This document shows positions 1 through 10,819 of a stretch of 64,000 bases of DNA, in pieces. The stretch is from Ceratothoa steindachneri (lineage: Eukaryota > Arthropoda > Malacostraca > Isopoda > Cymothoidae): positions 135,939,345 through 136,003,344 of the forward strand of contig OZ018328.1 in assembly GCA_963969495.1 (NCBI GenBank). Direction: 5' to 3'. The notes below the pieces were generated by a model. The model did no database searches. It had not been told where the DNA came from and saw nothing but the letters and a program-made list of their open reading frames with translations. Numbering within the stretch: the first letter of the stretch is position 1; each line of letters starts with the position of its first letter. The translations under genes were made by a program, and so were the position numbers.

Positions 1-1130
1 AAGACGTCCCAGGCAGCGCCGGGTGCGCCAGGACCAAGTCTTTAGCCTCGCGAAATGAGAGACGATCGTGTGACTAAATGGCTAGGATTTCCTTCTCATG
101 GAGATACGCACCGCATTGCTTCGACGCAGAGGGGTGCGGCTTTCCGCAATTGGCACACTTGGCCACACACGATTTGGTTTTATCGTGTGCGGCCTTGGAA
201 CAACCTTCACAGAATTCGGGTAACCCTAACTTTGCACGTCTGCAGAATCGATTTGTATGACCGAAGTGGTGGCAGTAGTAGCACCTCCACGCTAGTGGCA
301 CGAATGCCTTCCCTAGGTAGCGATACCTAACTGACACGCACCGACTCAGATATCTTTTCACTGTCGGACATGACGAAGAGTGTAGGGATGGGTCTCGATG
401 CCCCTGCCTGTTTCTGATCATACGCTCTACATTGAACGCTCTATGGTCTGCCAGCTCTAAGCAGATGTCATCTATGGAGTATTCCCCGAGTTCCCTCGCT
501 TAAACTACTCCTTTCACGAAGTTCATGGTAGAGTGTGGCGTCACACGCACCGGCATGCCATCAAGTATCCAAAGGGCACTAATCAACGCATTCGCCACAA
601 GGCTACCGTCCGAGAAACGGGTCATCTTCAGCTCTCTACTAATCACCCTAGCTATAGCTCTCCTATGAGGATCATGTTGACTTTATCCAAGATGAGGCCA
701 TCAGTGGAGCGAATAACAAGAAAGCGTTTGAATCCAGCGGGCTCAAATACGCCAGTTAACCTCTGAATGAGGGGCCCCGACTTAATAGAGGCTCCGCTCT
801 GCGCACTTTTGATCTTTGTTATAGAGACCTCTCACCCCGCGGCGCACCGGAACAGATGTGCCGTTCTTAGCTTGGTCGCATGCTGAAACGGTGGCGGCCT
901 CGTCTATCCTTGCGGTTCTCGAAGAGGACGAGGAACCTCGATTCAATTACGCCTTTTTCCTGTTCTCTTTCTTCTTAGGAGAGGAGGGCGGTGAATGAAC
1001 CGACTTTTCTCCTCCGCCGGTAGGAGCCCCTAAGCCAGATGGGTCGGCCTCAGCAAGGTCCTTCTCTGAAATGGGGAGGAGATCCTTCATCTCCTTGTGA
1101 GGCCTCAGAGACCCAAGCCTTCTGAGGAAG
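1..1130 (-). pseudogene. Decayed LINE ORF1 (Gag-like, zinc knuckles)
   Basis: The minus strand carries the nucleic-acid-binding ORF1 of a Jockey/I-type non-LTR retrotransposon, which normally packages the element RNA. Between 74 and 421 three Cys/His knuckles are visible in order: CYYCHHFGHTNRFC (CX2CX4HX4C), CEGCSKAAHDKTKSC and CANCGKPHPSASKQC. This triple arrangement, followed by the SFREAK motif just past the stop (positions 73 to 1), is characteristic of these ORF1 proteins. The N-terminal part is traceable to about 1,130 (EMKDLLPISEKD, then a proline/serine/lysine-rich stretch) but is cut by several stops and frameshifts. The stop at about 74 is one lesion; homology continues off the left edge. 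No ORF2 lies inside the window. Exact LINE clade is uncertain. Confidence 0.75.
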
Positions 1131-2185
1131 AGGTTGCCTAGGGGTGGACAGGGGTTCTGTTCTTGGCACCGATCCCAAGTTATAACCCATGGAAGATCCT
1201 ACCGTCTGAAGCTGGGTCACCTAAAGGACCATGTCCATCACAGGGGGCCTCCATGTGACGATCCCTCCTCCCCCGAGACATCACAGATCTCATTCAAGGT
1301 TCATTTTTTTTACAGTCTAATGATGGCAACCGGCATTCGTCGAGGAAGAGAGGGGGGAAGGTAGACTGACCCCCTACAAACAGGACATTAGGGGGCACGG
1401 GCCGGCGGACCTTGCCAATCTCTGCTCCCCTAAGGGGTAGAGCCTTCCAGCTTTCTTGGTAGTCCTTTTGGAAAATTAAAGGGGGATTGCCGTGATAAAG
1501 AGGGAGTCGCCTAAGGGGGACTCCAGAAAAAGGGTGAGGGGGAGTCCCCTGCACCCGAAGGCATAGGAGAGAAGTAAGCCCCTTGCGAAAGCACAAGGGG
1601 GGGAGCTCCATTTATTCGGTGGAGCTGCGACGATGTTAAGGAGAGTTGATGGGGGTGTTTTTAGAATCTTCATCATTGGGTATGGTGACCCTGTAATTGT
1701 CACGGGACGCAGACGCTCATCACCCCACGTAGTAGCCCGCTCTGCGAGGGGTGAACACAGGGCCGGCAAAACCAGCTGCCGCCATTTGTGGCCACTTCTC
1801 ACGCCTAGTGACCTGACAGCCCATCGGCTGTTGGCTCCACCTTAGGCACGGCGGAAAATTGATAGCCAGTGAAAGGAGAAAGAAAGGGTACGTGAGGAAG
1901 GTGTAGGTGGGGATGAAGCAGGTTGTTAAAAACCCTCCACTCCAGACCGGAGCTCAGGGGTGATGGAACGTTGTTCGCTTTCCCCTCAGCCCACATTCAG
2001 GATAGTAGGGTGAGAGGAAGCTGGTTGGCGTCTAGCCTGTGAAATTAGAGGCTGACCAGAGAAAGTTTTGGGAGAGAAAGTAGGGTAAAAACACAGGCTG
2101 CCAGAAAGAAGGAGAAGATGCTAGGCTAGAGCCGGACGGCGCGCTTTGTCCAGTCTTACGGCGGCCAGGAAGGCAAATTGCCGCG
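1131..2185. other. No gene recognised; moderately GC-rich
   Basis: I see no convincing protein homology here. It could be the 5' untranslated region of the LINE to its left, since the composition is similar, but this is only inference. Short open frames on both strands lack recognisable motifs. Confidence 0.4.
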
Positions 2186-2790
2186 CCCCAAACTTTCTTC
2201 CCCCTTCTCCCCATCTCTCCCCTCTCTCCCCTTTCCTCTCCCCCCCTTCCCTCCCCCCCCTACCCTCTCCCCCCTTCTCCCACCTCTTCAAGACTCTACC
2301 CATAGGAGAGAAGAGGGTAAGGTTAGAGGAGATAGATATAGGTGGAAAGAGTGGGAAGGGGGAGAGGAGAAGGTGGAGGGAAAAGCGGAGGAGATAGATG
2401 AGGAGAAGTGCGGGAGACAGGGGGGGGAGATTGTGGGATACAGGAGGGGGAGTATAGGAGAGAGGGGGAGGGAGGAGAGAGGAGAGAATTGGGCGAGAGA
2501 TAAAGGGGAGAGAGATGGGGAAAGAGAGGGGGAAGGGGGAGAGGGAAAGAGACACGGTGATGGGGAGAGGGGACAGGGGGGTAATAGAGAGTTGGGGTAG
2601 AGGGATGGGGGAGAGGGAGGGTGGGAAAGGGAGGGAGGGTGGTAAAGGGAGGGGGGAGAGGTTTAGTGGGGGAGAGGGAGGGAAGGGAGGGGGAGGTGAG
2701 ATAGGGAAAGAGGGGGAGGGAGATAGGAAAGGGAGAGGGAGGAGAGAGTTGGGAGAGATGGGTTAAATGGGGGGAGAGTGGGAGAGGGCT
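2186..2790. repeat. Polypyrimidine-polypurine tract with strand switch
   Basis: About 100 bp of almost pure C/T (2,186-2,290) is followed after a short mixed junction by about 480 bp of almost pure G/A up to 2,790. The long open frames on both strands here (Ser/Pro/Leu-rich or Arg/Gly/Glu-rich) are composition artefacts. Confidence 0.9.
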
Positions 2791-4799
2791 TCCGTCCTGC
2801 TTTATTGATAATTTCTTGAAGTAAAAAAGGATAGAAACACATTAATCACATGGTAGCAAAGAAAAAAGACAATTTTTGAGGAGAAATAGGCAAAAACCTA
2901 ATGAAACCTAGACAAAGCAGTATTAAGTTTTGGCGAAATATCATGAAACTGGTACAAAAGCGTCAACTGGGCCCCATCAGGGAGAAATTGAAGCACACCA
3001 GCTCTCGGCAATAAGGCGAATCTTTGAACAGGGATGCTTGGATTATATTTTTTGTAGTATCATTCTATCTTGAGGTCCTTGAAGGAAACTTCAAGGACCT
3101 CAGCTTTGATCTTTTATTCCATAACAATTTTGATGATTCAATAAATACCTTATTAACCAGTAAATCAATGGTTTTGCGCATTTTCTTTTTCATTAATGCC
3201 CTTAATAATACGATAGTAATGCAATTCTATCTACAGGTTCTCAAAACTGAAAATAATGAGTACAACTATTGTTGAATCAAATCTCTTTTTAGAAGTGAAG
3301 ATAACATTTTGAAGATGAATGTTGGATAAATTGTACCACTGGTATAAGTTATTTATACTTTTCTTCCATTTTGCAAAAGGTAAATTAATGTAAAGTTTAC
3401 CACTTACCAAGACAAAGGATGATAGTGTTTCTAACTACTTAACAAAATAAAATATCAGTACATATGAATATATTGGGTCAGTAATGAAGAACCGACATAA
3501 GAAAAGAGCAATTTACTGTAGATAAATTTTAACGGAGTGACACAAATATTACCGTAACGAAGTGACAGTTCAAATTAATAAATGCAGGCTTTCAGTTGTT
3601 CTCGTACTCTCTGTTGAAGCAGAATAACATAAATATTTTAAAATTTTCTTAACTCTCAGTGAAAGTTAACATTCAAACCTAACCTAACCTAATTTCCGTC
3701 GGAAGAAGAGCATTCAACTTCTATCAGGAGACATGGAAACGCACCTCCCATTACTTTAATAGAATCTTACACAATTTTTAATTCCATTCAAGCAATGTAA
3801 GCGTTAAAGAAAACTACACTGTACCCAGTAATGGCATGCGGTTAGTGGAGCAATGAGTAGCCCTATTCACACAACATCGGGGAGACCTGGGAAACTCTCT
3901 TCTCCCACGTCGAGCGACTTCGATTGTAAGATTGGTCTATTGTATACAGTCACTCGCTTAGCGTGGATGAAGAGCTTCTCCCTGTTGTGGCCAATGCTGT
4001 GAGAATGTGGATACGCATTGCTAGACTAACCGCACTGTAAGCGTTTATGACTTAGAAGATAATTTCAGTGAAAGAATTTCAAACACGTTTAAAATATTCT
4101 AACAATGTAATGTGTTAGGTTTTGAAATACAATCTTCCTTTTTTTTTACTCCTTTGATACACTATTTATGTCACTCTTTATAAACAGGAAGATGTTAAAT
4201 CTGCGGGAAATTTCGCCAGATTTTTATAATTTTAAAAGTTACTCTATTTAAAGTAGCCATTATTGAATTTAATCGATTTAGCAAACCCGTATATTTATTA
4301 CTAACGAGTGTAGGACTATATTACTGATTGAATAGTAGTTAGTTGGAAATCAAGTAACTACCTTGAAATGTCTATGGTTATTCACTCTAAATACATTCTC
4401 CGAGGATGCTCTTTGGGATCAAGTTGCTTCGACCAAGACATATTGGAAGCAAACACCTCAGCACCTCGGTGTAACTATGAGTGACTCGACAACATATGAC
4501 AATAGCTCGAAATAAATTAACTGAAAGCTTTTATGAAAATACAAGTAAAAATACATGATTTTCCGCATTATTACCGCTCTTTTACGATGGGCATGTAACT
4601 TATCATTTTACTCTTTTTCCATGGTATCATATAATGAAGTTTGCCCTTTCAAATAAGATTCTCATATTTTATATACGCCAAGAAGTTCAATTTAGGAATT
4701 AATATGATTTCAAAACATATCTAGCCCTTTACATAGGTGCTAAAACATAAATATAGTGTTAGGATTAGTTAAAATAGAGCGACAATCTGAGCCTTCCAA
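2791..4799. other. AT-rich, no gene recognised
   Basis: Apart from a short (CCTAA)3 run I see no coding or RNA gene signal. A local perfect inverted sequence lies at about 3,073-3,102, where AGGTCCTTGAAG is followed at once by its reverse complement. Confidence 0.5.
3677..3692. repeat. Interstitial telomere-like (CCTAA)3
   Basis: Three consecutive CCTAA units. TTAGG/CCTAA is the canonical arthropod telomere repeat; three copies may be chance or a fossil repair site. It is one weak hint on lineage. Confidence 0.5.
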
Positions 4800-5061
4800 T
4801 TTTATATGTTTCTTGTAGCGTTTAGTTTCCCCTAAAAAATTTCCCACGCCATGATTGGCCAACTTTTGTAATACTTATGTTCGCGTACAAATACTATATA
4901 TAATGTAGCAATTTGTGAATAATATCATTTCTGTTCATTCCCTGAAGATGACCTAACATGGTCAAAAGACGTCTAGGAATAAAGAATGTTATTTGCGGAT
5001 GTTTTTTCTCGCCTCGAAGATAAAATTAATAACGCTTACACAGCTGTGGACTTCAATAGAA

Positions 5062-5063
<2 letters not shown>
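4800..5063 (+). mobile_element. Penelope-type retroelement 3' tail
   Basis: This stretch ends in an AATAAA-like signal (about 4,979) followed by a long (TA)n, as do three other tails in this window. At 4,942-4,968 CTGAAGA is followed by a TGACC/GGTCA stem with a 6-nt loop and then AAAG, resembling the CUGANGA-helix-GAAA core of hammerhead motifs known from Penelope-like elements. No coding part is recognisable upstream, so it is either a strongly 5'-truncated copy or only a tail-like sequence. Confidence 0.45.

Positions 5064-5111
<48 letters not shown>
5064..5111. repeat. (TA)n microsatellite
   Basis: Uninterrupted TA dinucleotides directly abutting the left end of the Tc1/mariner element. 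Confidence 0.97.
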
Positions 5112-5114
<3 letters not shown>

Positions 5115-5139
5115 GGTGTCCACAAAGTCTGGGTACATA
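5115..5139. repeat. Left terminal inverted repeat
   Basis: 25 bp identical to the reverse complement of 6,297-6,321. Confidence 0.95.
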
Positions 5140-5189
5140 GGGGATAAATACATACCTTTAAAACAAAACAGTATTATTTAATTATAATG

Positions 5190-6247
5190 TTAAGAAATTA
5201 TATTTACAATACGATTTTGATTATTTGCAATGCATAATTCGTTGCGCCTTGCTAAATTTTTGTGAACTCGATTGAATAGGTGTATATTGCCGTCGATTTC
5301 AGCACACTGACTGATAATGCGTTCTCTCAAGTGGTTTAGATTTTCAATCTTCATTGAGTAAACTTTCTCTTTTAACATACCCCAGAAAAAGAAATCAAGG
5401 GGACAAAGGTGTGGTGAACAAGGGGACCACTCCACATGCCCTTTTCTTCCAATCCAGTGAGGAAAAGTGCCATTCAGCAAATCTCTAACATTTGTAGCAA
5501 AATGAGCAGGGGCTCCATCCTGCTGAAACTAGTCCGGAAGTCCCTGGCCTAGGCGCTCAATATGAGGCATTAATTTGTCTCTCAACATGTTCAGATAAGT
5601 CTCACCGGTTACATGTTCATCAAAGAAGAAGGGTCCTAGCACATGAGCTTTCCACAAACCACACCACACCATCACCTTTGTGCAGCCTTGCTCTTTGGAT
5701 GGATCCATCCAATGTGGATTGTCTTGAGACAAGTATCGAAGATTCTGTCTGTTGACTTCACCATTAACATAAAACAAAGCTTCATCACTGAACAACAAAA
5801 GGTCTTTAGTAAAATTGATATTTTCATCCAATTTATCTGAAAACCATTCGCACATCTGCATCCGTCTATCGGGGTCGTCTTCATTTAAGTGATGCAATAT
5901 CTGTAATTTGTACGGATGGAACTTCTGCTCTACCAGGATTTTGTGGATAGTTGACCTTGGAACACCCAACTCCATGGACGAAGTGATTTCTTTGGGCTAG
6001 CAGCAATCTTGGCAATGACAACCTCTTTCGTTTCGTCTGAAGTCTTTGGTCGCCCGGAACGGGGTTTGTCCAAGACACTGCCTGTTTCTTTAAACTTCGT
6101 GACCAATTTCCCGACGGCAGTAAAATAAATAGGTTGCTGATCAGGGCGTCGAAGGTTAAATTCATCGGCGATTTTGCGATAAGACCATCCTTCTCGTCCA
6201 CTTAAGAGTACCAACTCAATTCTTTCTTCTTTAGACAGAACCATCAT
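5190..6247 (-). pseudogene. Tc1/mariner-family transposase, frameshift plus stop
   Basis: A cut-and-paste DDE/D transposase. From the start at 6,247 (MMVLSKEERIELVLL) there is an N-terminal helix-turn-helix region with a GRPKTSDE hinge. A frameshift near 5,930-6,000 leads into MELGVPRSTIHKIL and then the catalytic domain. The first catalytic Asp is in LLFSDEALFYVNG and the second in FQQDGAPAHFA. The third is in the C-terminal SPHLCPLDFFFWG, about 40 residues later. An in-frame TAG at about 5,525 lies just before FQQDGAPAHF. Wide D-D spacing and the PLDFFFWG signature place it in the arthropod group often annotated as mariner-like, rather than classical DD34D mariner. In a typical SPDLxPLD motif the H in SPHL would be D. 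Confidence 0.9.
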
Positions 6248-6296
6248 TCGATCTGGGGAGGAAAAATAACATAAATAAATAAAATATTAAAATTCA

Positions 6297-6319
6297 TATG
6301 TACCCAGACTTTGTGGACA

Positions 6320-6321
<2 letters not shown>
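6297..6321. repeat. Right terminal inverted repeat
   Basis: 25 bp, perfect inverted match to 5,115-5,139; followed at once by (TA)n. Confidence 0.95.

Positions 6322-6322
<1 letters not shown>

Positions 6323-6369
<47 letters not shown>
6323..6369. repeat. (TA)n microsatellite
   Basis: TA tract between the mariner right end and the inverted tail pair. Confidence 0.97.
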
Positions 6370-6371
<2 letters not shown>

Positions 6372-6756
6372 GAAACTCACAAACTATCGCGTGAGTAAGC
6401 AATATATGCAACAAAGCTCACAGGGAAAATTAATACGAGGATTCCAAGTACTTTCGAACTTTATTTCGAGTTCTTTATCAAAGAATAGCAAAAGTATTGA
6501 AAATTGTAATATTTATAAGGATGGTACAGAGGAGAGGGAACGCCCCCAAAAAACATAAAACAATCAACAAAATGAATTAATAAGAAATGGACATTTTGTT
6601 GATTGTTTTTTTGCTTTTTGTGGGCGTTTCCTCTCCTCTGTATCATCCTTATAAATATTACAATTTTCAATACTTTTGTTATTCCCTGATAAAGAATTTG
6701 AAATAAAGCTCGAAAGTACTTGGAATCCTCGTATTAATTTTCCCTGTGGGCTTTTT

Positions 6757-6759
<3 letters not shown>
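6370..6759. mobile_element. Head-to-head retroelement tails (large palindrome)
   Basis: The left half (about 6,400-6,590) is an imperfect reverse complement of the right half (about 6,593-6,755), with only a few bases between. Each arm reads outward toward a (TA)n tract and contains GAACTCGAAATAAAGTTCG-like sequence and TATTAATTTTCCCTG. The outward arms resemble the 3' tails of the Penelope-like elements elsewhere in the window. I infer two severely 5'-truncated copies joined 5' to 5', but a foldback element is an alternative. Confidence 0.6.

Positions 6760-6804
<45 letters not shown>
6760..6804. repeat. (TA)n microsatellite
   Basis: TA tract abutting the right arm of the palindrome. Confidence 0.97.
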
Positions 6805-6807
<3 letters not shown>

Positions 6808-9690
6808 GTAACTACGTACAACATATGGTCACACTAATAGCTCGGCCTAGACGAGGAAGTAAAGAAGAAGGAACTATACAATTGAAAAACTGTTTAATAG
6901 TCTCTTATAGGGGTGAAAATAATATACTAGGGTGTAGGATTCTTCCCAAAGGGACACATAACACCATTTATAAATAAATGTATTGTGATATACGTATGAT
7001 TAATCAAACTAATCGTTTCTAATCTCAAATGAGGATACTTATAAGCAATCAAATCTAGCACATCTATAACATCTCTCCCTGAAGAAGAAATTGAAGGCAT
7101 CTCTGCAAATCTGATGAATTCCCTTCCACGAACACCTATCCTTTTAAGAAGATGGTCGAAGAAATAAACGCAAAGTTTGAAGAATAAAGATCGAATAGTC
7201 ATTCGCTAGGAAGATTCACAGTAGGCGAGAGAAAAATGGTTAGATGCAGATTAGTAAAATTTCCAGTAAGAATAAATTACTACAATGGTAAGTGCTTTAA
7301 CAGCTAAGAAACAGAAGAGAATTTGACATGGATTTGACTAATGCTGACAAAAATAAGAAAGATTACAGATTCTACGACATGAAATTATCAATATTGAGGA
7401 GCAAAACCAAATAAATCTTTACCAAAGGAGAGACAAGGTTCTAACAAACAGAACAAACCCATAGAGATACCTAAAGTCAAATAAATACCTTCCAAATTTT
7501 ACTACCAAAAAGTTTTAATGTGAACTTAATGATTAAGTGAAAATAATTATTGGAAATTCTTAAGCGAAAATATAATACAAAGAAAACTTTGTTCAACAAC
7601 ATTGAAAACAGTAATTTAAAACACAATTAAGGGAATGTAGAAGTCTGTTCGATAAAAGCGAAAAGTGAAGCAGTATGGAAAAATAGAGAAAGGCTCGAAA
7701 TTATTTTAAATAAAATTCAGGGTAGAATATTGAACTAACAATGCATATTTAGTGGAAAACTTATTGTAAAAAAATACAAGTTTTCTAAACGAGATGAAAC
7801 ACCACTTAGCAAATGGCAGACAACAATTGCAACTCTATTGGATAAACGGGTGAATATAGTCAGTATCACGGAAAGGATAATTGAAAGAGCGAAATAACCG
7901 ATCTACCTTTGTTCAGTATGTTTTTACCCTACTTCAGATGACAATATACCCTATATGAGGAGGAAATCCGCAACTTAAATAATTTTACATAATTGCACGC
8001 ACTTAATAGCACGAAACATGGCAAAGCGTCTTGCGAGAATGAGCTACAATCAACCTTATAAAAGCTGAACGTGCACGTCCTACACATTTATCTGTTACTT
8101 TGTTTACAACCACTAAAACAGGTAACTTTTAGAACCAAGTGTAGTATTAATGACCCTCTACAGATTATTCGAGAAGTATGGCAACGCAGTAATAAATTCG
8201 AAATATGTACATCTCCGTATGGCATTCATAAGATATGACAAAGCATCAACGGCATCAACTAGGTGGTGCCGAAAGATTTTCTCGCTACACTATAGGGCTC
8301 ATGCCGGAAGATGTTCTCGCTGCACTATAGAACTGTATAAACCAGGAATTGACAAGACCTACATGCAACATCCTCATTTACACTACGGATGCTCAGCATT
8401 TGAATACAAATGGAGAGATGGGAGATGATGGCCCCTACCTGTTTACACCACTGGTGAAGGATATTTTCAAGAGTTTGGATTGGAAATGAAAGGATATCAG
8501 TAAGAGCCGAAGTTTTATTCCTCGAATTTAAAAGATAATACCAAATATGGCATTTATTTACCTCAAAAAATCTGTAAGGAGAGAGATTTGAAAAGAAATT
8601 GGTTAGGTTAAGGAAGTTAAAATGCATGCGGAGCAATGCCGTAGATCTTTCTGAAGCCATTGTTGCCACGAGGGGAGAATGTGCGCGTTGGGGAAGGAAG
8701 GGAAGAAGAATGTAGGCACTGAGGCCGTGAGGGAAAACTGCAGGCGCCGAGAAGGCGCATAAAAGGATAAAAGGACGGAGGGAAAACACACATGTTAAAA
8801 ACAACCTCCACAACCGGATCCCTCTATCTTGCCCCCATACCCACCCCAACCAGGGGTGAATAGAAGAATTCTGGGGATCGAATAACTTGAAAACTTAGCG
8901 GCCAAGAATAAAGCTGAGAAGAAGCTTGTAAAAAGGGCAGCAGTGAGACAAAAAAGCGTAAAGAAATGTTTAGGAAGAATAAAGCCCAGTTAATCTCAAT
9001 CTAGTTCGATCCTGCCTGTAGTATTGAAGTCAGTAGGGCATATTGCTCCTCCAGCAGTTTATAATGGAACCCACGTTGGGCACCAAAATTAACGGTTGAT
9101 ATAAGTCGGCTTCGCTTGTGGAGGACTGTAATCCTTATCCCGATTCCGGAACAAGAATTACAGTCAAAATACTCAGAAGTGAAGTCACTGTAATCGGAAT
9201 TACGTTGAAACATTGTCACAGTTGGAGTAAAATCGAACTTTTTAACCACAGGAATTATGATCAACAGCTTAGCTAAAGAAGGAAAATTTGAAGTAACGAT
9301 CATATTTAAGGGTAGATGCAAGAATACGGGTCTATCAGACAGGTCGAGATTCCTAATAGGAGGAGAGAAATGACAACATTAGACCAAAATTAGGGCTGGG
9401 AAGGGATAGGAAAGCATAATTGGATCTCCAGATGTGGTTGCCACTTAATTGTCTTAACTTATGGAAATGTCATTTGGACACTGAAAAAAAAGCACACGGA
9501 AATTGAGAAAAACCCAGAGAGACAGGTAAATACATGGTAAGAGAAATTTGCTTGGACACTAAGGGAAATACATGAAGAACGCCGCACCACGATCTGGAAG
9601 AGTGACTCAATCCAAGGCGCCGACGACCTCAGGAGATTTGTAGATTGCCTCGGGCCTCTTCGCGGGAAGACCAGATGTACATGCTGAAGT
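6805..9690. other. AT-rich, no gene recognised
   Basis: No family is recognisable. A short imperfect direct repeat (TTCTCGCTRCACTATAG) occurs at about 8,277-8,329. The 174-codon minus frame at 8,325-8,849 has no motif or compositional support. Confidence 0.5.
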
Positions 9691-9699
9691 TGGAGGTCG

Positions 9700-10308
9700 G
9701 AAGTCGTCTTCAGCCTGTGATTCCTCTGACGATATGGAATGGAACTGAAGGCAGCATCGGCCCCTTGAACTTTGGCCTCTTTTCGTTGCATCTGCGCTTG
9801 AGAGCAACTTCCTGGTCATTTTTCTTTCCATGCCTGGCCTCGACCCCAGATTTCTTTGCGTCTATCGCTGCAATCTTGCACAAGCTGTCCCCACGCTGCA
9901 TCTTGGGGAAATTCTTGTCTTATTCATTGGTCATGGTCTGAAGGGCATCGCTTGTGGCAACACCAAGAGATCCTGAAGGTCATCTAGGAACATCTTCTCC
10001 CTGATATGATCCGACTCTCGCCCACATGTCCAGTATTTCTTGAGTGCTTGGTATTCATCGTGGATTCCTCGAAGTTTTCTGACACAATCATCCACCTGCT
10101 GTGTCGGGATCCTGGCCCTCTCCCATACGGTGAGGACCTCGCCACATGCCAGGTTCAGGCCCTCCGAGACGGTCTACTTTTCCACAACGTAATTGAACAG
10201 GTACAACAACAACACATTCCGGTTACTTGGAAGACGGGCACATGGCAGGGAATCAACAGGCTTCCCGAGAAGCCAACATTCGGGGCTCGAACGAGTACTG
10301 GTTGCCAT
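9700..10308 (-). pseudogene. Decayed gene of unnamed, probably mobile-element family
   Basis: Starting at an ATG at 10,308 the minus strand reads MATSTRSSPECWLLGKPVD, then a TAG, then WERARIPTQQVDDCVRKL, HDEYQALKKYW and FLDDLQDLL. After a shift it continues as KMQRGDSLCKIAAIDAKKSG. The order 'LLGKPVD...WERARIP...LHDEYQ-LKK...DDLQDLLxLPQA...KIAAID' matches my memory of a repetitive uncharacterised protein family found in many arthropod genomes near transposons. I know no function for it and assign none. At least one stop and two frameshifts make it a pseudogene. The polyalanine-free charged C-terminus suggests nothing further. Confidence 0.45.
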
Positions 10309-10479
10309 AACCTGAGAATAAGAAGAAAAAAGAAAAGATCAAAAGTGGGACGACCTCTAAATTTTACTGTATTGTGATGAAATTTCGCACACAAAAAGAA
10401 GGATGCAATACGAAAAAAAGCAGTGATGTGAGGAACGTATGAATGTACTGTGAAATTTTATCCCCGTTTTTGGACCACC

Positions 10480-10482
<3 letters not shown>

Positions 10483-10575
<93 letters not shown>

Positions 10576-10723
10576 GGAGAGAGAAAAAAAGAAAGAAGAA
10601 AGTAGAATAGAAAAAGAGAAAGAGCGAGAGAAATAAATCGAAATAGAGTATGAAAGAAAAAATAGAATGAAGAGAGAAACTGATAGGAATAGAAAATAGA
10701 GAATAAGTGAGAAAAAAGAGAAA

Positions 10724-10816
<93 letters not shown>
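10483..10816. repeat. Compound (TA)n-(GA)n, duplicated
   Basis: (TA)n at 10,483-10,541 runs into (GA)n at 10,541-10,573. About 150 bp of purine-rich DNA follows, then the same TA-to-GA order at 10,726-10,816. The long minus-strand frame here is repeat-encoded and not a gene. Confidence 0.95.

Positions 10817-10819
<3 letters not shown>

Larger units (their letters stand above)
5114..6322 (-). mobile_element. Tc1/mariner-superfamily DNA transposon (1.2 kb)
   Basis: The element is bounded by inverted repeats at 5,115-5,139 and 6,297-6,321 that match perfectly over 25 bp (GGTGTCCACAAAG at the outer end). It sits inside (TA)n, consistent with TA target use. It carries one transposase gene on the minus strand, broken by one frameshift and one stop. 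Total length and terminal structure fit a complete insertion. Because the TIRs are perfect but the gene is broken, it may have been mobilised by a related source, or the lesions are recent. Confidence 0.93.

Noticed and set aside
3024..3275. 83-codon plus-strand frame with hydrophobic start
   Set aside because: AT-rich chance frame without homology; overlaps a local inverted repeat.
8325..8849. 174-codon minus-strand frame
   Set aside because: No recognisable motif, mixed hydrophobic content, and no neighbouring gene signals.
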